Notes under the pieces: generated by a model
The model's database searches: none
Seen by the model: the letters and a program-made list of their open reading frames with translations, nothing else
What the model was told of the DNA's origin: nothing
Shown: positions 45,727 to 53,982 of the stretch, one piece after another
How positions within the stretch are numbered: the stretch's first letter is position 1
How the letters are laid out: each line of letters begins with the position of its first letter
Source: Metabacillus schmidteae
Lineage (GTDB): Bacteria; Bacillota; Bacilli; Bacillales; Bacillaceae
Length of the DNA: 64,000 bases
Assembly (NCBI RefSeq): GCF_903166545.1
Contig: NZ_CAESCH010000003.1
Span: forward strand, 62,001 to 126,000
Direction of reading: 5' to 3'
Translations under genes and position numbers: made by a program

Positions 45727-46503
45727 ATGGATTTTGGATTCATCATTACGATTTTCTTAATAGGATTTATTGGATCATATGTTTCAGGAATGTTAGGAAT
45801 CGGCGGGTCTATTATTAAATACCCAATGTTATTATATATTCCACCGTTATTTGGCTTAGCAGCATTTACTGCACATGAAGTTTCAGGCATAAGTGCGATT
45901 CAAGTATTCTTTGCAACTATTGGTGGAGTTTGGGCTTACCGAAAAGGTGGATATTTAAATAAAACGTTAATTATGTATATGGGTGCTAGTATTTTAGTGG
46001 GTAGTTTTGTTGGAGGATTTGGATCAAAGTTAATGTCTGAAGGAGGCATTAATTTAATTTATGGGATATTAGCCTTAATTGCAGCAGTGATGATGTTTAT
46101 TCCGAAAAAGGGAATAGACGACATTCCATTAGATCAGGTGAAATTTAACAAATGGCTTGCAGCACTATTAGCCCTTATTGTAGGGGTGGGGGCTGGGATC
46201 GTTGGAGCAGCAGGAGCCTTTTTATTAGTGCCAATCATGTTAGTGGTATTAAAAATTCCAACAAGAATGACGATCGCTTCTTCTCTAGCGATTACGTTTA
46301 TTTCATCAATCGGAGCGACAGTAGGTAAAATTACGACCGGACAAATTGACTACTTCCCAGCTTTTATTATGATCGTTGCAAGTTTAATTGCTTCCCCATT
46401 GGGTGCAATGGCTGGAAAAAAAGTAAATACCAAAGTGTTGCAAGTCATTTTAGCGTTATTAATTGGAGCTACTGCCGTTAAGATTTGGTTAGATATTTTG
46501 TAA
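45727..46503 (+). CDS. TauE/SafE-family sulfite exporter
   Basis: 258 residues, ~8 membrane segments, [17 protein letters not shown] and [20 protein letters not shown]. Paralogue of 37976-38755, much of it identical. Confidence 0.9.
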   Translation: MDFGFIITIFLIGFIGSYVSGMLGIGGSIIKYPMLLYIPPLFGLAAFTAHEVSGISAIQVFFATIGGVWAYRKGGYLNKTLIMYMGASILVGSFVGGFGSKLMSEGGINLIYGILALIAAVMMFIPKKGIDDIPLDQVKFNKWLAALLALIVGVGAGIVGAAGAFLLVPIMLVVLKIPTRMTIASSLAITFISSIGATVGKITTGQIDYFPAFIMIVASLIASPLGAMAGKKVNTKVLQVILALLIGATAVKIWLDIL

Positions 46504-46555
46504 AAACAGGGGAAAATAAAGTGTATTCATAGTAGGTTTGAAAGAAGGGGTTATA

Positions 46556-46903
46556 ATGACGAACAAGAAATTTGTTTATTTTGTATCGTTAAGCTCAAAT
46601 GTTCCCTATGTGTTGAAGAAATCAATCGAAATGGTTGAACAAAAAAATGAAGTCGCCATATTTTTTGATCTTGATGGAGCGCGTGTTTTAGATAAACGTT
46701 ATTTAAAAAGAATGACGAGAACACATGGAGTAGATCTATCCTTACTTTTTAACTTGGCTTTAAATGCGGGAATTAAATTGTATGGTTGTCAAATGAATGT
46801 GTTAATTGCTGATGGTTTGGAATTAATAGAAGGGGCAGAACTCGCGGGCGTTGTTACCTTTTTAGAAACAGCCTACCAAGCTGATGCTGTTTTAAGTTTT
46901 TAA
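46556..46903 (+). CDS. DsrE-family protein
   Basis: 115 residues from ATG 46556 (AAGAAGGGG upstream); DsrE fold with Cys in KLYGCQMNVLIADGL. It forms a tandem pair with the next gene. Likely sulfur carrier. Confidence 0.82.
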   Translation: MTNKKFVYFVSLSSNVPYVLKKSIEMVEQKNEVAIFFDLDGARVLDKRYLKRMTRTHGVDLSLLFNLALNAGIKLYGCQMNVLIADGLELIEGAELAGVVTFLETAYQADAVLSF

Positions 46904-46917
46904 GAGGGGGACTAAAC

Positions 46918-47298
46918 ATGAATACGAAAAAAGTTGTCGTTTTAGCACTTCATGATGAATTAGAGTCTGCTTACCCACCTTTAAATGTTGCTGTTGGAGC
47001 TGCTTCATCCGGGGCTGATGTGATCTTAGCCTTCTCACGAAAAGGAGTAAACATTTTAGATCAAAAATACATTCCTATTCCATCGGATGGAATTGAATAC
47101 TTGTCTAATGCTCTAGCTGATTTTAACGCACCTTCAATTAACGATTTACTTGAGATAGCTGTTGAATCTGGCGTTAAATTTTATGTGGTGGACTTAGATA
47201 TAAAGGACCATACGCAATTTAAGTACCCAGCTGAGCAAGTCCCCATTAAATGGGTTTTAAATGAGGCAGTTTCAGCGGATTTGTTTGTACATTTTTAA
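46918..47298 (+). CDS. DsrE-like protein lacking the carrier Cys
   Basis: 126 residues; DsrE-type start KKVVVLALHDELESAYPPLN, but the usual Cys position reads FYVVDLDIKD and there is no Cys. Possibly a structural partner of the previous protein, as in heteromeric DsrEFH complexes. Confidence 0.7.
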   Translation: MNTKKVVVLALHDELESAYPPLNVAVGAASSGADVILAFSRKGVNILDQKYIPIPSDGIEYLSNALADFNAPSINDLLEIAVESGVKFYVVDLDIKDHTQFKYPAEQVPIKWVLNEAVSADLFVHF

Positions 47299-47317
47299 AT
47301 ATTGAGGAGGAATAACG

Positions 47318-47593
47318 TTGATTAAAATTACAGATGCTGCGATATCAAAAATAAAACAAGAAGTTAAAGATGTAAAAAAACCATTTATTCGTCTTGCAAT
47401 GGGCATTGGTTGAGGGGGACCTCAGCTTCGTCTGGCTCTGGAAGAGTCAGCTTTAGAAAATGATGAGATTATTGAACAAGATGGCATAAGTTTTTTAGTA
47501 CATGAAACAAGTAAACCATATTTTAATAATGTCAAAATTGATTATACCAAGACCATATTGGGTGGCGGGCAATTTATTGTCCTTACACTATAA
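47318..47593 (+). CDS. HesB-like selenoprotein (in-frame UGA)
   Basis: 91 codons from TTG 47318 (GAGGAGG at 7 nt). The frame is closed only by a TGA at 47411-47413; both sides encode a HesB/IscA-like protein: IRLAMGIG-U-GGPQLRLALEE, then a C-terminal beta region (TILGGGQFIVLTL). UGA replaces the Cys of the HesB-like GCGGP motif. HesB-like proteins are an established selenoprotein family. A hairpin with GG in its loop lies 25 nt after the UGA. It needs host SelA/B/C/D, not present here. A nonsense mutation (TGC or TGT to TGA) is the alternative. Confidence 0.75.
47411..47413 (+). other. Predicted selenocysteine codon
   Basis: TGA codon 32 of the HesB-like gene at the conserved Cys position. 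Confidence 0.72.
47432..47450 (+). promoter_or_regulatory. Bacterial SECIS-like hairpin (HesB-like gene)
   Basis: CTGGCTC-TGGAA-GAGTCAG: 7-bp stem with one G-U and a GG in the apical loop, the loop starting 25 nt after the UGA, within the known bSECIS spacing. It lies inside the coding sequence as bacterial SECIS elements do. Confidence 0.65.
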
Positions 47594-47617
47594 GTACATC
47601 TGAAAGCAGGAGTTTCC

Positions 47618-48010
47618 TTGAAGATTAAAACAATAGCATTATATCTACCCCTTGTCATTTTAGTATTATATTTTGGCTATACCCAGTTTGAAAATAATAG
47701 CATTAAAACAATTTCAATTAATGAGTTGGAGCAAAAATTACAGGATCCCAAATCAAGTAACATAATCTTTGTTGATGTGCGTGAACCCCATGAATATGAA
47801 GCAGGTCATATTAAAGGGATGAAAAACATTCCACTAAGCACATTAAAATCCGATTATAAAGGTCTTTCTAAAGATGCGGAAATCGTTCTATTGTGCAGAA
47901 GTGGGAAACGAAGTCTTCAAGCTGCAAACATTTTAAAAGACTATGGTTATGGTAATGTTGTAAGTGTAAGTGGCGGTATTCAAGAATGGCAGGGAGAAAT
48001 TATAAAATAA
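47618..48010 (+). CDS. Membrane-anchored rhodanese
   Basis: 130 residues; an N-terminal membrane segment (IALYLPLVILVLYFGYTQF), rhodanese domain with IIFVDVREPHEYEAGHIKGM and active-site CRSGKRS. TTG 47618. Lies between the two UGA-containing genes. Confidence 0.9.
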   Translation: MKIKTIALYLPLVILVLYFGYTQFENNSIKTISINELEQKLQDPKSSNIIFVDVREPHEYEAGHIKGMKNIPLSTLKSDYKGLSKDAEIVLLCRSGKRSLQAANILKDYGYGNVVSVSGGIQEWQGEIIK

Positions 48011-48031
48011 GTAATGGAGTAGGCTGATAAT

Positions 48032-48175
48032 ATGAATAAAGATCATAACAACTGTGGCAAAGGTAGTTGAGGAATTCCTAACAAAAAATCACGGTCATTT
48101 TTCCCACCCATATGACCAGGGATTTTAGTCTGGCTCCTGGTAGGAGTCATCGTCTTGTTTCAAAGAATCTTTTAA
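48032..48175 (+). CDS. Small membrane selenoprotein candidate with two UGA codons
   Basis: A 47-codon frame from ATG 48032: MNKDHNNCGKGS-U-GIPNKKSRSFFPPI-U-PGILVWLLVGVIVLFQRIF, stop TAA 48173. The UGAs are at 48068 and 48113. A C-terminal membrane segment follows the second. Each UGA is followed 22-23 nt later by a hairpin with GG in the loop, a strong one at 48132-48148 and a weak A/T one near 48085. A CxxxxU pair before a membrane anchor suggests a redox or sulfur-handling role. It is followed by a proper terminator, so it is the last gene of the operon. Confidence 0.55.
48085..48103 (+). promoter_or_regulatory. Weak SECIS-like hairpin after the first UGA
   Basis: AAAAAT-CACGGTC-ATTTTT: six A-U pairs around a loop with GG; the GG is 22 nt after the first UGA. 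Stability is low. Confidence 0.35.
48132..48148 (+). promoter_or_regulatory. SECIS-like hairpin after the second UGA
   Basis: GGCTCCT-GGT-AGGAGTC: seven pairs (one G-U) with GG in the tip, 23 nt after the second UGA. Tip and spacing resemble the HesB hairpin 700 nt upstream. Confidence 0.55.
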
Positions 48176-48178
48176 GAA

Positions 48179-48201
48179 GAGGGGCTAAACAGCCCCTTTT
48201 T
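48179..48201 (+). terminator. Terminator of sulfur module 2
   Basis: AGGGGCT-AAAC-AGCCCCT plus TTTT. Confidence 0.9.
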
Positions 48202-48235
48202 GTGTAAACATCAAGCAATTTTTTTGGAGGTACCC

Positions 48236-48898
48236 ATGGATATCATTCAAATCGGTTCATTTACGATTCTCCTTAAATGGTTTCTTCTTGGAGTGGCAAT
48301 TCTATTTGGAATAGTTTTTATAAAAGTATTGCTCCTACGCTTACCGAATAGGGAACATAATAAGGCAGTATTTGACTTATTAACTAATAGCGTGTTTTTA
48401 GGCTTTTTTATTTGGAAAGGTAGCTTACTTCTTACGGAACCTTCATTAGTAATAAAAAGTCCTTTGTCGTTGTTGTATTTTACAGGAGGAAGAAGTGGCT
48501 TAATTTTAGCTATTATTTTTTCAATCTACTACTTTATTTATAAAGCAAGGAAATTAGATATTTCAATGCTAGTTACTTTGAAATACGGCTTACTATTTAG
48601 TTTTTCAGTGCTGTCTGTCTATCACTTTTTATCCGCCACCTTTGTAGAGGATAATTTCATTTATCATGTTCTTTTTGGCATTTATTCGTTGACTAATTTG
48701 ATACTCATTCTAGTTCAAAAAATTCTATCCTCATATAAATCATTTTTTTCTGTCATCGTCTTATTTTCATTCTACAAAATAATACTCTCATTGGTTCTAA
48801 TCAATGAAAATACGATTTTTATTTTCTCGATGGAGCAGTGGTTTTTTGTAGGATTAATAATCTTGTCTCTTTACCTTTGGGATAGAAAACTACAGTAG
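48236..48898 (+). CDS. Polytopic membrane protein
   Basis: 220 residues from ATG 48236 (GGAGG upstream), about seven membrane segments. The opening (IGSFTILLKWFLLGVAILFG) loosely recalls prolipoprotein diacylglyceryl transferase-type proteins that accompany thioredoxin-like genes. It precedes ccdA and a TlpA-like gene with a 19-nt gap, so a role with that redox pair is plausible but unproven. Confidence 0.7.
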   Translation: MDIIQIGSFTILLKWFLLGVAILFGIVFIKVLLLRLPNREHNKAVFDLLTNSVFLGFFIWKGSLLLTEPSLVIKSPLSLLYFTGGRSGLILAIIFSIYYFIYKARKLDISMLVTLKYGLLFSFSVLSVYHFLSATFVEDNFIYHVLFGIYSLTNLILILVQKILSSYKSFFSVIVLFSFYKIILSLVLINENTIFIFSMEQWFFVGLIILSLYLWDRKLQ

Positions 48899-48917
48899 AA
48901 AGATAGGTGGGTAAGAA

Positions 48918-49643
48918 TTGGAAAATATCACAATATTTTTTGCATTAACTGCAGGGGTACTTTCATTTTTTTCACCTTGTGTGTTTCCATTAATTCCTGC
49001 ATATGTTGCTCATTTAACCGATGGTTCAGTAAAAGATGGAAAAGTAAATACCCAGAAGAGTGTCCTGTTTTCTCGTTCAATAAGTTTTATCTTTGGATTT
49101 AGTATTGTATTTGTGTTACTAGGAGCTTCAGCAAGTGTTGTAGGACAAATATTTTTAGATAATAAGAAATTAATTCAAATGATAGGGGGATTCCTCATCA
49201 TTATTTTTGGGTTACAGATGCTTGGTGTGTTTAAAATAAAGTTTTTAATGACTGAAAAACGGTTTGATTATAATAGGAAGTCCAAAGCTAGTTCTCTAAA
49301 ATCATTTATCCTTGGTTTAGCATTTGGATCAGGATGGACACCTTGTGTAGGACTTGCTTTATCGTCCATTTTATTACTGGCTAGTTCAACTGAAACGATT
49401 TATTCTGGCATGTTTTTATTATGGATATACGCCTTAGGTCTAGGCATTCCTTTTCTCATGTTATCTTTTCTTGTGACATACTCTTTAAATGTGATTAAAA
49501 GAATCAATAAGGTTTTACCAAAGCTTTCGTTAGTTAATGGAGTAATCCTTATCATAATGGGATTGTTATTATTCACTGGTCAAATGGAAAAGATCAGTGC
49601 TTATCTCTCTACATTCACGATTTTTGAAGGAGTGGGATTATGA
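48918..49643 (+). CDS. ccdA: CcdA-family thiol-disulfide transporter
   Basis: 241 residues, six membrane segments with the two redox Cys motifs FFSPCVFPLIPAYVAHL and GSGWTPCVGLALSS. CcdA moves reducing equivalents from cytosolic thioredoxin to extracytoplasmic thioredoxin-like proteins, here probably the TlpA-like product of the overlapping downstream gene. TTG 48918, weak ribosome site. Confidence 0.92.
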   Translation: MENITIFFALTAGVLSFFSPCVFPLIPAYVAHLTDGSVKDGKVNTQKSVLFSRSISFIFGFSIVFVLLGASASVVGQIFLDNKKLIQMIGGFLIIIFGLQMLGVFKIKFLMTEKRFDYNRKSKASSLKSFILGLAFGSGWTPCVGLALSSILLLASSTETIYSGMFLLWIYALGLGIPFLMLSFLVTYSLNVIKRINKVLPKLSLVNGVILIIMGLLLFTGQMEKISAYLSTFTIFEGVGL

Positions 49644-50206
49644 ACAAACAAATACTCGTCTTAGTAGGTTTGATTGGTCTTTTAGGTTGGGGAGTATATG
49701 ACTATGCATTTTCAGAAAAAGACAATATGGATGAAACCTCCCTTAACAATCGAATAGAAAATAATGATTTAATTAGTGGAATAAAAGAAGGAAATTTGGC
49801 ACCTGAATTTCAACTCCAGACTTTAGAAGGAAGAGAAGTAAAACTGTCTGACTATAAAGGAAAGAAAGTCATTTTAAATTTTTGGGCTACTTGGTGTCCT
49901 CCTTGTAAAGCTGAAATGCCTCATATGCAAGAATTTTATCTAGATCAACAAAATGAAAATGTAGAAATTTTAGCAGTTAATTTAACTACTGCAGAAAAGA
50001 ACACAAATGATATTGGAAAATTTGTAAAAGATTATGGATTAACTTTTCCAATACTGCTTGATACTAAAGGCGATACAGGAGAAACATATCAAGCTTTTAC
50101 GATCCCAACAAGTTATATAATTGATTCGCAGGGGATTGTTCGAAAGAAAATTGTCGGACCGATGGATAAGGAAATGATGGAGCAATTAATAAAAAGTATT
50201 GACTAA
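49640..50206 (+). CDS. TlpA/ResA-like membrane-anchored thioredoxin
   Basis: 188 residues: N-terminal anchor (ILVLVGLIGLLGWGVYDY), then an AhpC/TSA-type thioredoxin fold with active-site WATWCPPCKAEMPHM. Start overlaps the ccdA stop (ATGA), indicating coupling. It probably reduces disulfides or persulfides outside the membrane with electrons from CcdA. Confidence 0.92.
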   Translation: MNKQILVLVGLIGLLGWGVYDYAFSEKDNMDETSLNNRIENNDLISGIKEGNLAPEFQLQTLEGREVKLSDYKGKKVILNFWATWCPPCKAEMPHMQEFYLDQQNENVEILAVNLTTAEKNTNDIGKFVKDYGLTFPILLDTKGDTGETYQAFTIPTSYIIDSQGIVRKKIVGPMDKEMMEQLIKSID

Positions 50207-50232
50207 AAAATTAAATCAAAGGAGAACAAGCT

Positions 50233-50832
50233 ATGAATTCCTGGAATGATCGATTTAAAAATGAGAATTATGTTTATGGAACTAATCCAAACGTATTTCT
50301 TGCGGATGTCCATAAAAAATTAAACCTATCAGGAGATGCATTGGCTATTGCTGAAGGAGAAGGTAGAAATGCAGTCTACTTGGCGCAACAAGGAATGAAT
50401 GTAACTGCATGGGATTATGCGCAATCCGGACTGGCTAAAACAGAAAAGCTTGCCAAGGATAGAAATGTAACAGTTCAAACAAAGCTTGTAGACTTAAATG
50501 AAGCTAACTGGGATAAAGAGCAGTGGGATGAATTGATTTGTATTTTTGGTCACTTTCCAGAGGCATTACGTACAAAAACACTTGAAGGTGTTAAAGATGC
50601 AGTTAAACCAGGTGGTTATTTTATTTCAGAGGTGTATTCGGTTTATCAGCTACCATACAAAAGTGGAGGACCACAAAACGTAGAACTACTTTATAAACCA
50701 GAAGAGTTTTTAAGCGTTTTTTTTGATTGGCGGATTGTTCACTTTTTTATGGGCGAGGTTGTAAGGAATGAAGGAGAACTTCATAATGGTTTGTCACATG
50801 TTATTCAGTTTGTGGCGCAAAAAAGAGAATAA
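50233..50832 (+). CDS. Class I SAM methyltransferase (TehB-like)
   Basis: 199 residues: WNDRFKNENYVYGTNPNVFL start, SAM loop AIAEGEGRNAVYLAQQG, motif II VTAWDYAQSG, and VKPGGYFISEVYS. Resembles TehB/thiopurine-type thiol or chalcogen methyltransferases. A fragment of a paralogue lies at 53615. Could methylate sulfide or selenium/tellurium species; this is inference. Confidence 0.87.
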   Translation: MNSWNDRFKNENYVYGTNPNVFLADVHKKLNLSGDALAIAEGEGRNAVYLAQQGMNVTAWDYAQSGLAKTEKLAKDRNVTVQTKLVDLNEANWDKEQWDELICIFGHFPEALRTKTLEGVKDAVKPGGYFISEVYSVYQLPYKSGGPQNVELLYKPEEFLSVFFDWRIVHFFMGEVVRNEGELHNGLSHVIQFVAQKRE

Positions 50833-50842
50833 AATAACTTTG

Positions 50843-50867
50843 GAGTTGCCTTCAGCAACTCTTTTGG
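50843..50867 (+). terminator. Terminator
   Basis: GAGTTGC/GCAACTC with a 5-nt loop and TTTT. Confidence 0.8.
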
Positions 50868-50879
50868 TGGTGAATACAA

Positions 50880-51029
50880 GTGGAAAATACAATGGAGAAT
50901 ATAATGTTTTATGGTATGGGTGGATTAATTATGACCATTTTTTGGGTAGTTATTTTTGTTGGTGGAGGCTATTTTGTATACACATTCATGAAAAATAAAG
51001 AAAACGGACATGAAGATAACACAAAATAG
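50880..51029 (+). CDS. Small membrane protein
   Basis: 49 residues from GTG 50880 (GGTGGTG upstream), one membrane segment (LIMTIFWVVIFVGGGYFVYT) and a charged tail. It overlaps the next gene by 20 nt. No Sec or Cys. Function unknown. Confidence 0.6.
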   Translation: MENTMENIMFYGMGGLIMTIFWVVIFVGGGYFVYTFMKNKENGHEDNTK

Positions 51030-52224
51030 TCGTGAAATGAGTGAATTGATAATGAAAAATCCTATTTTTATTGTTTTATTTATGAATACCGTCTTCTCAG
51101 GTGTGTTAGCTTTTTCAAACTTATATATAAACATTTTTTTATGGAATCAAGGAGCAAGTCTTTCTACTATAGGAGTATACAATGCCTCGGTTTTTGTATC
51201 TGTGTTCATAGGAACAATGATAGGGGCATATACGATGAGGTGGATGAATAGTCGAATGACGTTTGTTTTATCTTCTTCCTTTCTACTAGCGGTGTTCGGA
51301 TTACTCATAAGTAAAGAAGAGAATGTAATAGGATATATTATCATTTTAGGTACTTTATATGGTACAGCTGTAGGATTGTATTATTCTGGATTTAATCTTT
51401 ATTCAATATTATTAACCAACCCTGAAAATAGGCAACTTTTTATGGGGATGGAGCAAGGTATGAACCGGATCACCGCAGTCTTAACACCATTAATATTTTC
51501 TTATTTAATTCTTTATTATGATTATAATGAAACATTTCGATTAATATTTGTTATGTTGATTATTCAAGTGATTATAAGTTTATTTACACCAAAATATAAA
51601 AGCAACTTCAATATTTCATCCTTACGGTATAAAGATATATGGAAGGAGTATAAAGCTGTTCTCGTTTCTATAGTGGCTTTTGGTTTCTTTCAAAGTATAA
51701 TTCAACTCGCATCCAGCATTCTCTTATTTCAATATGTTCAGAAGGAAACGATTGTTGGATGGTTAAACACATTATTTGCAATTACAGGAATCTTAACACT
51801 TGTTTTCATAAGCCGTCCACGACTTGTAAAAAGTAGAATGAAGGTAACGTATGTAGGTGCTATATTAGCGACCGTCATGACTATTTTTTTATTTTTCCCG
51901 AGTTTTTCAACATTGATTATTTTTAATGTATTGGCAGCAATTGCTTTACCTCTAATATGGATCCCGGTTAGTGTTATTCATTATACAAAGATTAAGGAGC
52001 TAGCTTGCGAGTCAGAGGTGGATTGTGATATTGGATTAACGGCTCACTATCTGTTAATTAGGGAGTTTATGCTCAATGTGGGGCGTACTTCCTTTTATTT
52101 ATTCCTTATTATGGGGCTAGATTTTACACAGGGATATCATTACATACCAATCTTTTTATTTTCTTTGGTTATTCCACTAGTAATATATATATGTAATAAA
52201 GGTCTGTTTAGAGAACTAGGTTAA
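51010..52224 (+). CDS. MFS-like transporter
   Basis: 404 residues with about twelve membrane segments; N-terminal half FIVLFMNTVFSGVLAFSNLY, a cytosolic C-terminal tail. Looks like a divergent major facilitator (YfkF/YitG-type layout), substrate unknown. Starts at 51010, 51037 or 51052 are possible; none has a strong ribosome site, consistent with coupling to the overlapping small gene. Confidence 0.75.
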   Translation: MKITQNSREMSELIMKNPIFIVLFMNTVFSGVLAFSNLYINIFLWNQGASLSTIGVYNASVFVSVFIGTMIGAYTMRWMNSRMTFVLSSSFLLAVFGLLISKEENVIGYIIILGTLYGTAVGLYYSGFNLYSILLTNPENRQLFMGMEQGMNRITAVLTPLIFSYLILYYDYNETFRLIFVMLIIQVIISLFTPKYKSNFNISSLRYKDIWKEYKAVLVSIVAFGFFQSIIQLASSILLFQYVQKETIVGWLNTLFAITGILTLVFISRPRLVKSRMKVTYVGAILATVMTIFLFFPSFSTLIIFNVLAAIALPLIWIPVSVIHYTKIKELACESEVDCDIGLTAHYLLIREFMLNVGRTSFYLFLIMGLDFTQGYHYIPIFLFSLVIPLVIYICNKGLFRELG

Positions 52225-52348
52225 TTGTTATGGAATTGCTAGTGTAGTAACTCTTCCTACCTTTTAGTTTTATTTTACTCCTTGGGTAAATAAAGAAAAG
52301 ATGGGATAAGATAATCGTAAAATATTAAAATCAGTGGAGGATATAATC

Positions 52349-53300
52349 GTGGAAAAAGTCGTTATTTTAGGAACGGGTCCTGCAGGTTTAACAGCTGCTA
52401 TTTATTTAGCAAGAGCAAATATGAAACCAATTGTTATAGAAGGAGATCAACCAGGCGGCCAATTAACACTAACAACTGAAGTTGAAAACTTTCCTGGTTT
52501 TATTAATGGCATTATGGGACCAGAACTCATGGATAATATGAGAAAACAAGCAGAACGTTTTGGAGCTGAGTTTAAAAGAGGATGGGTAACTAACGTTGAT
52601 TTTTCGAAAAAACCGTATACCTTACAAGTAAACGGAAAAGCAGAAATTGTAACAGAGTCTCTCATCCTTTCAACAGGTGCTTCAGCTAAACTTTTAAATA
52701 TTCCTGGAGAGAAGGAAAACATCGGGCGAGGAGTGAGTACCTGTGCAACCTGCGATGGATTCTTCTTTAGAGGAAAAAAGGTAATTATTGTAGGCGGTGG
52801 GGACTCTGCGATGGAGGAAGCAAGTTTTTTAACTAAATTTGCAAATGAAGTCATTATCGTGCATAGAAGGACTGAACTCCGAGCCTCAAAAATTATGCAG
52901 GACCGCGCAAGAGAAAATACAAAGATTACTTGGGAATTAAATAAAACACCTATCGAAGTTTTGGCAGGAGGGAATGGCGTTACAGGTTTAAAAGTGAAGA
53001 ATAATGAGTCTGGAGAAGATGAAGTGATACAAACAGATGGGATATTTGTAGCGATTGGACATACACCTAATACCGGTTTTTTAAATGGTCAAATTGAAAC
53101 CGATGAAACGGGTTATATCAATGTTAAGTCTGGAACAACAGAAACGAATATTCCTGGAGTTTTTGCATGTGGGGATGTTCAAGATAAAAAATACCGGCAA
53201 GCCATTACAGCCGCAGGTACAGGTTGTATGGCAGAATCTAGATGCAGAAAGGTACGTAGAAGGTAGTGCTGTTCACGACTGGAGTAAAACATTTAGTTGA
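52349..53300 (+). pseudogene. trxB: Thioredoxin reductase with C-terminal frameshift
   Basis: FAD loop GTGPAGLTAAIYLA, redox CATC (VSTCATCDGFFF), NADPH loop VGGGDSAMEEA, and FACGDVQDKKYRQAITAAG are all intact. After GTGCMA the frame is lost by one base in AGAATCTAG near 53234; the other frame encodes the normal end LDAERYVEGSAVHDWSKTFS to 53300. The main frame ends instead at 53266 with an unrelated 10-residue tail. Only the last helix is changed, so residual activity is possible. GTG 52349 follows GGAGG. Confidence 0.88.
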
Positions 53301-53333
53301 GTGGATAGTAAAAAACATTACAAAAAGTAGAAA

Positions 53334-53358
53334 AAACGAGATTGAATCTCGTTTTTTT
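53334..53358 (+). terminator. Terminator after trxB
   Basis: AAACGAGATT/AATCTCGTTT, T7 tail. Confidence 0.85.
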
Positions 53359-53402
53359 AATTAGAAGTTCGTTAAATTATGTTAAGTCCAATTTCTATTT
53401 CC

Positions 53403-53622
53403 TTAATCTCCATAAACATCTACTTTTTCTACACTAGTTTGTAGTAATGGTTCAGCGCCTTGGGGTGGAATTGAATCAATAGTATCCCTAATGTTTTGAA
53501 TCGACTTCTCAGGTTTTTGCTTCTGTATTAACATCGGCAATAATTTTTTCCATTCAGTCCTTTCCTTTTCTTCGTTAAGGTCTTCTATTTCGATTAATCC
53601 AGCAGTATATGCTTCTTTTTAT
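53403..53622 (-). pseudogene. 3' fragment of an unidentified gene
   Basis: About 70 codons on the minus strand without a start: EAYTAGLIEIEDLNEEKERT, then WKKLLPMLIQKQKPEKSIQN and a tail ending VEKVDVYGD. Hydrophilic, helical, family not recognised. Cut at the junction with the methyltransferase fragment. Confidence 0.4.
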
Positions 53623-53746
53623 GGGCGAAGTTTTACTCCAAGAGGGGGAGCTTCATAATGGATTGTTTCACGTCATTAAATTCGTAGGGCAAAAAAGAGT
53701 ATCGGTAAAAAAGAATGTATTATTGATCGAGACAAATGCAGATTAG
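53615..53746 (+). pseudogene. 3' fragment of a TehB-like methyltransferase
   Basis: FMGEVLLQEGELHNGLFHVI and KFVGQKR match the end of the intact methyltransferase (50233-50832), followed by a 14-codon extension to TAG 53746. The upstream ~160 codons are missing. Confidence 0.75.
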
Positions 53747-53923
53747 AGACAAGCAATTTTTTCCCATGATATGGTGAATATAGTATAAAGAGGGAAAGCT
53801 CTAAATAAAAAAAGTAAAGAAAGGTCCTTTAATTATACATAGAATTTCTTTACTGCACAGTACAAAAATACTGTTCAACAAGAAAATTATATTCTACAAT
53901 CAGGCGCTTTAATTGAGAAATGA

Positions 53924-53970
53924 AAAAAGCCTAGTTTCTTCACAGTTAATTGAGAAATTAGGCTTTTTGA
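53924..53970. terminator. Hairpin terminator near the right end
   Basis: AAAAAGCCTAGTTTCT pairs with GAGAAATTAGGCTTTTT. Confidence 0.75.
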
Positions 53971-53982
53971 TATTGAAATTTC

